Assembly (NCBI GenBank): GCA_900498135.1
Contig: LR026961.1
Span: 3,016,192 to 3,080,191 of the forward strand
DNA length: 64,000 bases
Direction: 5' to 3'
Origin: an uncultured Desulfatiglans sp.
GTDB lineage: Bacteria; Desulfobacterota; DSM-4660; Desulfatiglandales; Desulfatiglandaceae
Under the pieces are notes generated by a model. That model made no database searches. It saw nothing but the letters and a program-made list of their open reading frames with translations, and was not told where the DNA came from. The position numbers were made by a program, and so were the translations under genes. This document shows positions 1-8,348 of this stretch, one piece after another (the stretch's first letter is position 1; each line of letters starts with the position of its first letter).

Positions 1-267
1 GGAAATGGTCTTTTTGGCCAATCTCGGCGTCAATCTGCACGTTTGCTTGTGCGGCGACCACCAGGTCGCCTCCGCGCAAACGCTTGATTTCCTTGATATT
101 GGCCAAACCGGGACCCGCCCCGCAGGGGTGGGCCTGAGCACGCGCAGCGTGTAAAGAAAAATCCTCATTTCTGGGTTGGAAACCAGGTTTTACCGGAAAG
201 GGTCTTTTTGGTCCATCCCGGTGTCCATCTGTACGTTTGCCTGTGCGGCGGCCTGTAGATGTTGCCG
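1..267 (-). repeat. MITE-like dispersed repeat, minus-oriented copy plus a degraded half copy
   Basis: The window opens inside a copy of the dispersed repeat found throughout this region. Positions 1-183 match, in reverse orientation, the core seen at 26247-26418 and 57186-57357, including the paired TTGGCCAAT arms and the Cys-Gly-rich GGCGACC segment. A second, more diverged half copy follows at about 188-267. The outer end is cut off by the window edge. It lies in the non-coding stretch upstream of tex, and I see no gene in 1-324. Confidence 0.8.
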
Positions 268-324
268 TATAAGCGATGAATATTATTGTTTTTTTTGAAC
301 GCGCCGTGGAGGCGTTTGCCGCGT

Positions 325-2598
325 ATGCTTGAGAAGCACCTCTCGATATTGACCGAAGAAATGGGCCTGGAGCCCTGGCAGGTGGAAGGAACCGCTGAAT
401 TGCTTGCCGAGGGCGCAACCATCCCTTTCATCTCCCGCTATCGCAAGGAGCGGACGGGTTCACTGGACGAGGTGGCGGTGGCCCGCATCCGTGACCGTCT
501 GGAGCAGCTCGAAGAGCTGGACAAGCGTCGTGAGTCGATTTTAGCCACGATCGCCGAGCAGGGAAAGCTGACCCCCGATCTTACGCTGCGCATTATGCGG
601 GCCGAATCCCTGGCCGTGCTGGAGGATCTCTATCTGCCTTACCGTCCCAAGCGCCGGACGCGTGGGACCATGGCGAAAGAAAAGGGGCTGGAGCCGCTGG
701 CCGCCCGGGTTTTCGAGCAGGGCGCAGGGGGCGATCCCGATGCGGCGGCCGAGGCCTTTGTCGACCCCGAAAAAGGGGTCGGAAGTGCGGCGGAGGCGCT
801 TCAGGGGGCGCGGGATATCATCGCCGAGTGGGTCAACGAGCATCAGGAGGCCCGGGCGCTTCTGCGGTCGCTTTTCGAGCAGAAGGGGACTTTTCAGTGC
901 AAGGTCGTCAGCGGCAAGGAGGACGAGGCGTCGAAGTACCGCGACTACTTCGATTGGGAGGAGCCGGTCCTCACTGCGCCGTCGCATCGTGTCCTGGCGA
1001 TGCGCCGCGGTGAAAAGGAGGGCCTCCTGAGCCTGCGCATCGCCCCGCCGGAGGAATCGGCGCTGGAGATTCTCGAGTCGGTTTTTGTCAAGGGCGCGTC
1101 GCCCCTGTCCGAACAGGTGCGGCAGGCGGTGCAGGATGGGTATCGCCGCCTCCTTTCCCATGGGCTCGAGACGGAGATCCGCCTCCAGACCAAGAAGCGG
1201 GCGGACGAAGAGGCGATCCGGATCTTTGCCGAGAATCTGAGGCAGCTCCTGCTGGCGCCCCCGCTCGGGGAAAAGCGGGTGATGGGCATCGATCCGGGAT
1301 TCCGGACGGGCTGTAAAGTGGTCTGCCTGAATGCGCAGGGGAGGCTCGAGCATAACGAGACCATCTATCCGCTCCTGTCGGCGAAGGCGCGGGCGGAGGC
1401 CGGGGAGCGGGTCCGTGCGCTGTGCGATCGATTCGCCATCCAGGCGATCGCATTGGGCAATGGCACCGGCGGCCGGGAGACGGAGACGTTTCTGAGGGAC
1501 TTGAAACTGTCCGCATCGGTCCAGATCGTGATGGTGAACGAGAGCGGCGCTTCGGTTTATTCCGCTTCGGAGGTCGCGCGGGAGGAGTTCCCCGACCACG
1601 ACCTGACGGTCCGCGGGGCCGTCTCGATCGGCAGGCGGCTGATGGATCCGCTGGCGGAACTCGTGAAGATCGATCCGAAATCGATCGGGGTCGGACAGTA
1701 CCAGCACGATGTGGATCAGCGGGGTCTCAAGGCCGGGCTGGACGATGTCGTCATGAGCTGCGTCAATGCGGTGGGGGTGGATGTCAACACGGCCAGCCGT
1801 CAGCTGCTGACGTATGTTTCCGGGCTGGGCCCGCAGTTGGCGGGGAATGTCGTGACCTTCCGGGACCGGAACGGCCCTTTTCGATCGCGGGAGGAACTGA
1901 TGGATGTCCCGCGTTTGGGGAGCAAGGCGTTCGAACAGTCGGCCGGATTTCTGCGCATCAGGGACGGTTTGAATCCGCTCGACGCCAGTGCGGTGCACCC
2001 GGAGAGCTACCCGATCGTGGAGACTATGGCGACGGATCTCGGCTGTGAGGTGGTCGACCTGATCCAGAAGGAGGCCGTCCGACAGCGTATCCGGCCTGAG
2101 CGGTATGTGAACGAAAAGGTTGGTCTGCCGACCCTGCGGGACATCCTCGATGAGTTGGCGAAGCCCGGTCGTGATCCGAGAGAACGTTTCGAGGCGGTCC
2201 AGTTCGATGAGGGCATCCAGACGATCGGCGATCTTCGCCCCGGGATGCGTCTTCCCGGGATCGTGACGAACATCACCGCGTTCGGCGCTTTTGTCGACAT
2301 AGGGGTTCATCAGGACGGGCTGGTGCACATCAGCGAGATGGCTGACCGCTTTGTAAAGGATCCAGGGGAAATCGTCAAGGTTCAGCAAAAGGTCCTGGTG
2401 AGGGTGCTCGATGTCGATACGGCCCGTCAGCGCATTGCGCTCAGCATGCGCACGGGCGGTGGCGCCGATGCAGGCCGTGAGGCCCGTCCCGGACCCGGCG
2501 GCCGCGGCGGCCATTCCGACAAGAGGTCCAATCCCCCTCGCGAGTCCGCTCAGCCCAGGCAATTCAACAACCCTTTCGCCAAGGTCTTCTCCAAATAG
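325..2598 (+). CDS. tex: Tex-family RNA-binding transcription accessory protein
   Basis: A 757-residue Tex protein, a cytoplasmic nucleic-acid-binding factor linked to transcription. It shows the family order: a helical Tex N-terminal domain, a YqgF/RNase H-like fold beginning near VMGIDPGFRTGCK, helix-hairpin-helix segments (SRQLLTYVSGLGPQLA and the following FRSREELMDVPRLG), and a C-terminal S1 domain (PGMRLPGIVTNITAFGAF to RIALSMR). A Gly/Arg-rich tail follows. The ATG at 325 is chosen because GGAGG lies 12 bases upstream; a TTG at 286 would add 13 residues but has no ribosome site. Length is normal for the family. It stands alone, downstream of a repeat. Confidence 0.96.
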   Translation: MLEKHLSILTEEMGLEPWQVEGTAELLAEGATIPFISRYRKERTGSLDEVAVARIRDRLEQLEELDKRRESILATIAEQGKLTPDLTLRIMRAESLAVLEDLYLPYRPKRRTRGTMAKEKGLEPLAARVFEQGAGGDPDAAAEAFVDPEKGVGSAAEALQGARDIIAEWVNEHQEARALLRSLFEQKGTFQCKVVSGKEDEASKYRDYFDWEEPVLTAPSHRVLAMRRGEKEGLLSLRIAPPEESALEILESVFVKGASPLSEQVRQAVQDGYRRLLSHGLETEIRLQTKKRADEEAIRIFAENLRQLLLAPPLGEKRVMGIDPGFRTGCKVVCLNAQGRLEHNETIYPLLSAKARAEAGERVRALCDRFAIQAIALGNGTGGRETETFLRDLKLSASVQIVMVNESGASVYSASEVAREEFPDHDLTVRGAVSIGRRLMDPLAELVKIDPKSIGVGQYQHDVDQRGLKAGLDDVVMSCVNAVGVDVNTASRQLLTYVSGLGPQLAGNVVTFRDRNGPFRSREELMDVPRLGSKAFEQSAGFLRIRDGLNPLDASAVHPESYPIVETMATDLGCEVVDLIQKEAVRQRIRPERYVNEKVGLPTLRDILDELAKPGRDPRERFEAVQFDEGIQTIGDLRPGMRLPGIVTNITAFGAFVDIGVHQDGLVHISEMADRFVKDPGEIVKVQQKVLVRVLDVDTARQRIALSMRTGGGADAGREARPGPGGRGGHSDKRSNPPRESAQPRQFNNPFAKVFSK

Positions 2599-2950
2599 GT
2601 AAACGGGGGCGGATTCGAAGGCGGCGACAGGCTTCTTGGTTTCAAGCGCTTGCGCAAAGGCATCTATCCTGTCGCTGCCGGGGCAAACGTTAAGAATGAC
2701 GGCGACACGGGCCGACAAGGCCGTCAGTGGACGGGAGCCGCTGGTCGGGAGGTGGATGGATCGACGGCTGCGCGCCATGCGGATCGATCTTCGCTTGACT
2801 TCTGATCGATCCGGGCCGATCTTTGGCGGACTCCTGGTTGATTGGGGAAACGGCAGCCGAAATGCCGATTTTTTCTTCGGACACGCATGCTGAAGACAGA
2901 CGCGGAATCCGGACGGATCCAGGCTGTTCAGATGCGGGAAAGGGATCGAG
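2599..2950. other. Non-coding stretch between tex and the next gene
   Basis: About 350 bases with no ORF that looks coding on either strand; those present are out-of-frame shadows. I see no convincing terminator, riboswitch or repeat here. It presumably carries the promoter of the small gene at 2951. Confidence 0.4.
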
Positions 2951-3379
2951 ATGTTCAAGGATAAACAGGAGCAGGAGGCCTTTCAGGCATGGGTGGATGA
3001 CTGGGCGGAGGATCCAATGAAGGCGGCTTTTTTGAAGCTCAAGCAGCACCTCGATGCCAAGGAGTCGACCGAACTGGTCTTCAAGGCGAGACCGGGCGTC
3101 AGCTATTCGCTCAGGGCCGTGCCGGTCGCTGAAACGGGCTACGACAAGCCGCTCTTCGCCATGGTGGATGTGGTGGACGATGACCCCGCCAACCGGTGGC
3201 TGTCGGTTTGTTTCTACGGCGACATGATCACGGATCCCGATGAGCAGGGCGACCTGATCCCCGGTGGTCTTCTGGGCGAGGACGGCTATTGCTTCGACAT
3301 GACCGAGGCCGATGACGGCCTGCTGGATTATCTGCGGGAGCGGTTGACCGAGGCGCACCGGAGCGCTCTGAACGGATAG
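2951..3379 (+). CDS. Conserved hypothetical acidic protein (142 aa)
   Basis: A 142-residue soluble, acidic protein without signal peptide or membrane segment. Codon use matches its neighbours, and the start ATG is preceded by a GGGAAAGGGATCGAG purine-rich stretch. The middle (LFAMVDVVDDDPANRWLSV) and the end (GYCFDMTEADDGLLDYLRER) look like a compact alpha/beta fold. I do not recognise a family or function. It sits alone between tex and the yidD pair. Confidence 0.7.
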   Translation: MFKDKQEQEAFQAWVDDWAEDPMKAAFLKLKQHLDAKESTELVFKARPGVSYSLRAVPVAETGYDKPLFAMVDVVDDDPANRWLSVCFYGDMITDPDEQGDLIPGGLLGEDGYCFDMTEADDGLLDYLRERLTEAHRSALNG

Positions 3380-3604
3380 GACGACTACTGTCCTGTTCGC
3401 AGCTCGACCTGTTTCGGGTCGTTCCTTTCTATGGAGGGTCAGTCAGGCCGCGATCGAGGGTGTTTCTTGTTCGCGACCGGCAAGGGCTGGAAGCGGCCCT
3501 TAAAGCAAAAGCCCCGATCGATGCCGTTATCGGTCCAAGCGGTCTATCTTTGATGAGCAGCCGATGGCGGCCCGGGTTTTTGGAGGGTTTATGACGAGGG
3601 GAAC

Positions 3605-4024
3605 ATGAAACGCCGTTCATCGATGGCCACGGGTGTTTGCCTCGGGCTCGCCTTGTGGCTTGCCTGCTCATCCGCAGCGCTTGCCGATGCCCCAGGGGTT
3701 TGCGCGGGATGCGCCGCCGGGGAAGCGGCATCGGATGAGCAGGCTGGTGGTGTGAATGCGGGCGCGTGGCTGGTCCGGCTCTTTCGCGACCACATCTCGG
3801 CGGTGGACAGCGACCGGTGTCCGAGCTATCCGTCTTGTTCGGAATACAGCGTGCGTGCTTTCGAGAAGCATGGATTCGTGATGGGTTGGCTGATGACGGT
3901 CGACCGTCTGATCCACGAAGGCTCCGAGGAAGAGGCCGTTTCAGGTACGGTGAAAGTAGGAGACCGCCTGTTGATCAACGATCCGGTTCACAACAACGAT
4001 TTCTGGTGGTACCGACCGAAATGA
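3605..4024 (+). CDS. yidD: YidD-like protein with an N-terminal export signal
   Basis: Residues 72-100 carry the YidD/DUF37 signature CPSYPSCSEYSVRAFEKHG, in the family part of a membrane-protein-insertion efficiency factor. Classical YidD is about 70-90 residues and has no cleavable signal. This 139-residue protein instead begins with a basic and hydrophobic leader (MKRRSSMATGVCLGLALW, then LACSSAALADA), so it is probably exported. It overlaps the downstream TPR gene by an ATGA, implying translational coupling. No rpmH, rnpA or yidC lies nearby, unlike the usual yidD context. Family assignment is good; a periplasmic role is inferred. Confidence 0.85.
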   Translation: MKRRSSMATGVCLGLALWLACSSAALADAPGVCAGCAAGEAASDEQAGGVNAGAWLVRLFRDHISAVDSDRCPSYPSCSEYSVRAFEKHGFVMGWLMTVDRLIHEGSEEEAVSGTVKVGDRLLINDPVHNNDFWWYRPK

Positions 4025-4956
4025 CGCCGCGCTGGATCAGCCGGGTTCTGTTGGGCCTCATCCTTCTTTTGATGTGCGGCGGCGCTCCGGGAGACGTCTT
4101 TTCATCGGAGGTGGTGATCCGAAGCGACCAGCAGTTCGCGTTCGCCAGGCAGTTTCTCGACCGTGGAGATTACCCGGCTGCAGCCGCTGAGTTCGAGCGC
4201 TTCCGCTATTTTTTCCCCGATGACCCGCGCGGGGACGAGGCGCTGTACCTGATCGGCTTCTGCCGGCTGCGCGAAGGCCGGCATGATGAGGCGCGGACCC
4301 TGTTCGGGCGCCTGGTGAATGAAGCCGCGGATCCATCCCTTGCCGCCAGGGCCATGTTCCTGGCGGGCGAGTCTTACTATGAAGAGGGGCGGATGGAAGA
4401 GGCCTCGGCCGTTTTCGAAGAGGTCGTCCGGCGCTATCCGGGGCTCGAGATCAAGAACGCCGCCCTGTATCGGCTGGGCTGGGTCGACCTGCGCCGGGAC
4501 CAGTGGGAAAAGGCCTCGGCCGCGTTCGAAGGCGTGAGCCCGGAGAGTCCTCTTTACGGAAGGGCCGGGCCGCTCGCCGGGGAGAGCCTCAAGGGGCCGG
4601 AACTCCCCTGGAAGGAGCCCTCTACGGCCGGGATGCTCGCGGCGGTCCTGCCGGGGGCAGGTCATGCCTATGTGGGCCGCTGGAAAGACGGTCTCGTGGC
4701 GCTGCTCCTGAACGGCGTCTTCATCTGGGCGGCCGTGGAGGCCTTCGACAGCGACCAGGATGTCCTGGGGGGGATCCTGGCCTTTTTGGAGGCCGGGTGG
4801 TATTCCGGCAATATCTACAGCGCCGTCAATGCAGCACACAAATTCAATCGCAAGGTGCGGGACGATTTCCGCAAAGGGCTCGATGAACGCCTAGACCTGA
4901 GGCTCTTTACGGGGGGCGGGGGTGCCGTGGGGCTAGGCGTCAGCTGGCGGTTCTAA
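4021..4956 (+). CDS. Exported TPR-repeat protein with hydrophobic C-terminal domain
   Basis: A 311-residue protein starting at the ATG in the ATGA overlap with yidD. It has a signal peptide (MTPRWISRVLLGLILLLMCG) and three or more TPR/Sel1-like helical repeats (for example FLDRGDYPAAAAEFERFRY and YEEGRMEEASAVFEEVVRRY), similar to the YbgF/BamD type. A C-terminal hydrophobic part follows (AAVLPGAGHAYVGRWKDG and LVALLLNGVFIWAAVEAF). The GAGHAYVGRWKDG segment resembles small membrane-protein motifs that often accompany exported YidD-like proteins. It probably works in the envelope with the YidD-like protein; the function is unknown. Confidence 0.85.
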   Translation: MTPRWISRVLLGLILLLMCGGAPGDVFSSEVVIRSDQQFAFARQFLDRGDYPAAAAEFERFRYFFPDDPRGDEALYLIGFCRLREGRHDEARTLFGRLVNEAADPSLAARAMFLAGESYYEEGRMEEASAVFEEVVRRYPGLEIKNAALYRLGWVDLRRDQWEKASAAFEGVSPESPLYGRAGPLAGESLKGPELPWKEPSTAGMLAAVLPGAGHAYVGRWKDGLVALLLNGVFIWAAVEAFDSDQDVLGGILAFLEAGWYSGNIYSAVNAAHKFNRKVRDDFRKGLDERLDLRLFTGGGGAVGLGVSWRF

Positions 4957-5583
4957 GCTTCGTCCCGTCAAACGGGAGTAGTCCTCAGGCGTGTCGAGGT
5001 CACGGTCATCGTAGGGCCCTTCGACCTCCACCAGGTGGATTTCTTCCGGGTGCTTCACAAAGAGAGCCTTGGCGCCTCTGTCCCCGCTCACTGCATGGAG
5101 TTCGCCGAACAACGGGCGGCTGACCATGACCGGGTGAGTTTTTTTGCCGCCTATAGCGGCCGCGCCCAAAGGGCATCCCGACGCCGGGACCACCCGGATC
5201 AGCCGGTTGATGACAGTGCGGTCGGTGTAGGGCATGTCTCCAAGGAGGATCATGATGTGGTCGAAGCGCCTTTCGACCGTCTCGAGCCCCAAAATGAGCG
5301 ACGTGCTCATCCCTTCCTGAAACCTCGGATTCTCCACTACCTCGAGCTTCGGGTGCGCCAGAAGGGCGCCGAGGCTCTTTCGCACACTCCCGGCCTCATA
5401 GCCCAGAACAAGGACGATCCTTTCGAGGTCCGAAGCGAGCACCTCTGTTAGAACCCTGGAGAGGAGGGGCCTTCCTTGGATGTCCAGCAGCTGCTTGGGC
5501 GTTCCCATGCGCCTGGAGGCCCCGGCGGCGAGGACGATTCCGGCTACGGCCCGGGATGGGCGGGGCCTGTGCGCCTCATGCAT
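4933..5583 (-). CDS. MobA-like nucleotidyltransferase (molybdenum cofactor type)
   Basis: A 216-residue NTP transferase with the diagnostic N-terminal nucleotide loop LAAGASRRMGTPKQLL (about residues 18-33) and the acidic metal site ILLGDMPY. It belongs to the MobA/MocA group that transfers CMP or GMP to molybdopterin, or to related sugar and cofactor NTP transferases. It overlaps the iorB stop codon at its start and the convergent TPR gene by 24 bases at its end. Its position behind iorAB suggests co-transcription, but a direct link to the oxidoreductase is not obvious. Confidence 0.85.
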   Translation of the reverse strand: MHEAHRPRPSRAVAGIVLAAGASRRMGTPKQLLDIQGRPLLSRVLTEVLASDLERIVLVLGYEAGSVRKSLGALLAHPKLEVVENPRFQEGMSTSLILGLETVERRFDHIMILLGDMPYTDRTVINRLIRVVPASGCPLGAAAIGGKKTHPVMVSRPLFGELHAVSGDRGAKALFVKHPEEIHLVEVEGPYDDRDLDTPEDYSRLTGRSLEPPADA

Positions 5584-6151
5584 AGGATTCGAGCCCTTTC
5601 AGATAGCCGGCATCGAAGACGGTGAGATTGGCGTCTTTCAGCCGCTCCGGACTGGCGACTTCGACGGCGGCACGCAACTCGGCATGGCCGATGGGCGCGC
5701 TCTCGAAGGCGGAGAAGAAGCCGAGAAGCGCCAGGTTGGTGGACAGGGGCGAGCCGAGGTCCATGGCGGTCCTCTGGGCGGGGAATGCCCTGCACACAGC
5801 CCCGAGACGGTCGAGATAGGCCTGGACCTCGGGCCGTATACTGCTGCCGGGGGCATCGAGATAAAGACGGCCCTCGGCCCGCAGGAAGGGCAGGGTGCGA
5901 TACCCTTCGCTCTCGTCCAGGGCCAGCAGAAAATGGGCCTTCCCTTCGGGCACGAGGCTGCTTTGGACTGGCCCTAGCCTCAAATGCGAGACGACCGAAC
6001 CTCCCCGCTGGGCCATGCCGTGGGTCTCCGCGCCCATCACCTCGAAGCCCTTCGCAAGCGCCGCCTGCGCGAGCAGTTTCGTCATGAACAGGATTCCCTG
6101 TCCACCGAGGCCGCTCAGAACGATGTTGACCGGATTGACTGCTGTTTCCAC
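5576..6151 (-). CDS. iorB: Indolepyruvate:ferredoxin oxidoreductase, beta subunit
   Basis: A 191-residue gamma-type subunit of the 2-oxoacid:ferredoxin oxidoreductase family. It starts with the typical NIVLSGLGGQGILFMTKLLA and contains GAETHGMAQRGGSVVSHLR. With IorA it oxidatively decarboxylates aryl pyruvates (indolepyruvate, phenylpyruvate) to aryl-acetyl-CoA and reduces ferredoxin in the cytoplasm. It begins 4 bases after the iorA stop, so the two are translated together. Length is normal. Confidence 0.95.
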   Translation of the reverse strand: METAVNPVNIVLSGLGGQGILFMTKLLAQAALAKGFEVMGAETHGMAQRGGSVVSHLRLGPVQSSLVPEGKAHFLLALDESEGYRTLPFLRAEGRLYLDAPGSSIRPEVQAYLDRLGAVCRAFPAQRTAMDLGSPLSTNLALLGFFSAFESAPIGHAELRAAVEVASPERLKDANLTVFDAGYLKGLESYA

Positions 6152-6155
6152 CTCG

Positions 6156-8018
6156 CTATACCTCCTTTATGGCGCCCTTGGGGCAGACCTGGATGCATAC
6201 CCCGCAGCCCGTGCAAAGGGCCTGGTTGACGGCCGTTTTCCCCAGGGCCTCGTCATGATAGAGAGCGGGGCACTCGAAGCGCTCGAGGCACAGGCGGCAT
6301 TCCACACAGTCATCCGTGACGGTCACCGTCCTGCGCACCGGAATGGCCTCTTTGCGGTAGGCGATGACACAGGGGTGGCGCGCGATGATCACGGCGATCC
6401 CGCCGTCGGGTTCAAGGGTGTAGCTGGCCGCCTCCTTGACGGCGCGGGTCATTTCGGCCAAGGCATAGGGGTCCACCACTCGCAGAAACTCGATCCCGCA
6501 GCCTTCCACCACCCTTTCGATCGAGACGGCCTTCCCCCGGGTTCCATCGGCGCGCAGGCCGAGCCCAGGGGTGGGCTGCATCCCGGTCATGGCGGTGATT
6601 TCGTTGTCGAGGATCACCAGGACGAAGCGTGCGTTGTTGTAGACGGCGTTGATCAACCCGGCCGTTCCGGAGTGGAAGAAGGTCGAATCGCCGATGGTGG
6701 CGACGACGGGCTGTGTCTCGCCGTCGGCTGCGAAGGCGTGGTAGAATCCAGCGGCCATGGTGATGCCGGCGCCCATGTCGAGGCACGTGTCGACGGCCCC
6801 GAGGTTGAGCCCGAGGGTGTAGCAGCCGATGTCCGAAGTGAAGATGGCCTTGGGCTGGGCCTTGCGTATGGCGAAGAAAGAGGCCCGGTGAGGGCACCCG
6901 GGGCACAGCGTGGGCCGGCGCATCGGCAGGCCGAGGCCTTCCACCAGGGCCCGCACCCCGAGGTCGGGGCCGGAGGAAAGCGGCTGCAGACCGGCCTCGT
7001 TCAGGGTCTTGTCCAGGATCGCGGCGATCCGCTCGGGAACGAGTTCGCCTTCGGCCGGGACATGTCCGGACAGACGGCCCAGGACCTTTTTACGGTCACC
7101 CAGGAGGTATTCGATGAAGGTGTCGGTTTCCTCCAGGACCAGGACCCGGTCGCATCGGTCCATGAAGACGTCGGCCGATTTGTAGGGGAAAGGAAAAGGA
7201 GCCCCGAGTTTGAGGATCGGGATATCGGAGAGGCCCTCCTCTGCCAGCAGGTCGGCCACGGCGGCGCTCGGCACCCCACCGGCCACGATGCCCAGGGGGA
7301 CTCGGGCGGGCGGGGCGGCGGCTCCCGCATTGAACGGTGCGAAGGCCTCGAAGCGCTCCTGGATGGCTTCGAGCTTCTGGTTCAGTTCGCCGTGGAGCTT
7401 CAACCTGAATTTTGGTGTGGCGGCCCAACGCAGGGGGTTCCTTTCGAAGGCAGCCTTCCCGGTGTCGGATGCAATGGGGCCCCAGGTCATGTTCTGCCTC
7501 GCATGGCAGACCCGGATCGCAGGCCGAAGGATGACCGGAAGGCGGAATTCCGCCGAAAGGTCCATCGCGGCCTTCACCATTTGCCGGGCCTCCTCGGGCG
7601 AGGAGGGATCGAAGACCGGCACCTTGGCAAGGCGCGCCATGAAGCGCGTGTCCTGTTCGGTCTGGGAGGAGTGCGGCCCCGGATCGTCGCACGAGATGAT
7701 GACCAGCGCGCCCGTAACGCCGAGGTAGGCTGAACTCATCAGGGAATCCGCGGCGACGTTGAGCCCGACCTGCTTCATGCAGCAGGCCGCCCGTTTCCCG
7801 GCCACGGCGGCGGCGTAGGCGGTGTCCAGTGCGACCTTTTCGTTCGTGGACCACTCGGTGTAGGCATGGATGCCCTCGGACTGCATCAGCCGCACCGTTT
7901 CGGGCAGGATTTCAGAGCTCGGGGTCCCGGGGTAGGAGGTCAGGACCTGGCAGCCCGCCTCCAGCAGGCCCAGCGCAATGGCCCCGTTTCCCAACAGAAA
8001 TTCAGAGCGCGTCGTCAC
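6156..8018 (-). CDS. iorA: Indolepyruvate:ferredoxin oxidoreductase, alpha subunit
   Basis: A 620-residue fused alpha subunit. The N-terminal part (LLGNGAIALGLLEAGCQ, SYPGTPSSEI) is the pyrimidine-binding half, and the middle holds the thiamine diphosphate site (LCPGCPHRASF, IGDSTFFHSGTAGLINAVYN). The C-terminus has two ferredoxin-type 4Fe-4S clusters (CVECRLCLERFECP and CTGCGVCIQVCPKGAI). It supplies ferredoxin electrons from aromatic amino acid breakdown, or runs reductively in synthesis. It overlaps the upstream Cys-rich gene by 4 bases (ATGA). Confidence 0.96.
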   Translation of the reverse strand: MTTRSEFLLGNGAIALGLLEAGCQVLTSYPGTPSSEILPETVRLMQSEGIHAYTEWSTNEKVALDTAYAAAVAGKRAACCMKQVGLNVAADSLMSSAYLGVTGALVIISCDDPGPHSSQTEQDTRFMARLAKVPVFDPSSPEEARQMVKAAMDLSAEFRLPVILRPAIRVCHARQNMTWGPIASDTGKAAFERNPLRWAATPKFRLKLHGELNQKLEAIQERFEAFAPFNAGAAAPPARVPLGIVAGGVPSAAVADLLAEEGLSDIPILKLGAPFPFPYKSADVFMDRCDRVLVLEETDTFIEYLLGDRKKVLGRLSGHVPAEGELVPERIAAILDKTLNEAGLQPLSSGPDLGVRALVEGLGLPMRRPTLCPGCPHRASFFAIRKAQPKAIFTSDIGCYTLGLNLGAVDTCLDMGAGITMAAGFYHAFAADGETQPVVATIGDSTFFHSGTAGLINAVYNNARFVLVILDNEITAMTGMQPTPGLGLRADGTRGKAVSIERVVEGCGIEFLRVVDPYALAEMTRAVKEAASYTLEPDGGIAVIIARHPCVIAYRKEAIPVRRTVTVTDDCVECRLCLERFECPALYHDEALGKTAVNQALCTGCGVCIQVCPKGAIKEV

Positions 8019-8293
8019 TTTTTCACGTTCCTTTCTTTGGCCTTTTCAATCAATTCGACCAGGGAAAGCAGTTTCGGCCTGGGAGGCGCCTCGAACACGG
8101 CATCCCACTCTTCCTGCGTCAATTCCGTGCGCAGGAAGGCCTCTACAGGGAAGTAGGGATGCCAGCAGATCAGGGTTCTCGAGCAGGGCAGCCCGTGGTT
8201 TTCGCGGCGGCAATAGGCGAAGCTGATCTGGTGCCCCAGCCGAGGGCATCGGATCTCGAAGTCATCGCCGGGGGGGACGATCGGATTTTCCAT
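8015..8293 (-). CDS. Small Cys-containing conserved protein coupled to iorA
   Basis: A 92-residue protein with four Cys at residues 16, 28, 37 and 43 (in CPRLGHQISFAYC and LPCSRTLICW), a spacing that could bind zinc or an Fe-S cluster. The C-terminal third is a charged helix. It overlaps iorA by an ATGA, which strongly implies a shared transcript and possibly a shared job, such as assembly or regulation of the oxidoreductase. The Shine-Dalgarno site is weak. I do not recognise a named family. Confidence 0.75.
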   Translation of the reverse strand: MENPIVPPGDDFEIRCPRLGHQISFAYCRRENHGLPCSRTLICWHPYFPVEAFLRTELTQEEWDAVFEAPPRPKLLSLVELIEKAKERNVKK

Positions 8294-8307
8294 GATTTAC
8301 CGGACAG

Positions 8308-8333
8308 GCCGAGGCCCCGTACGGGGCCTCGGG
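8308..8333 (-). terminator. Perfect GC-rich hairpin between trpB2 and the iorA operon
   Basis: CGAGGCCCCGTACGGGGCCTCG at 8310-8331 is a perfect palindrome. It follows the trpB2 stop (8349, minus strand) and precedes the small gene at 8293. No T-run follows, so it may be a weak terminator, a transcript stabiliser or a processing site within one long operon. Confidence 0.5.
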
Positions 8334-8348
8334 CAGGGATGAAGTGGG

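Noticed and set aside
541-2958. 805-residue ORF antisense to tex
   Set aside because: It is a GC-rich shadow: residues lack domain character, and tex on the other strand is an unmistakable full-length family member.
5895-7733. 612-residue plus-strand ORF over iorA
   Set aside because: Shadow of iorA; no recognisable motifs.
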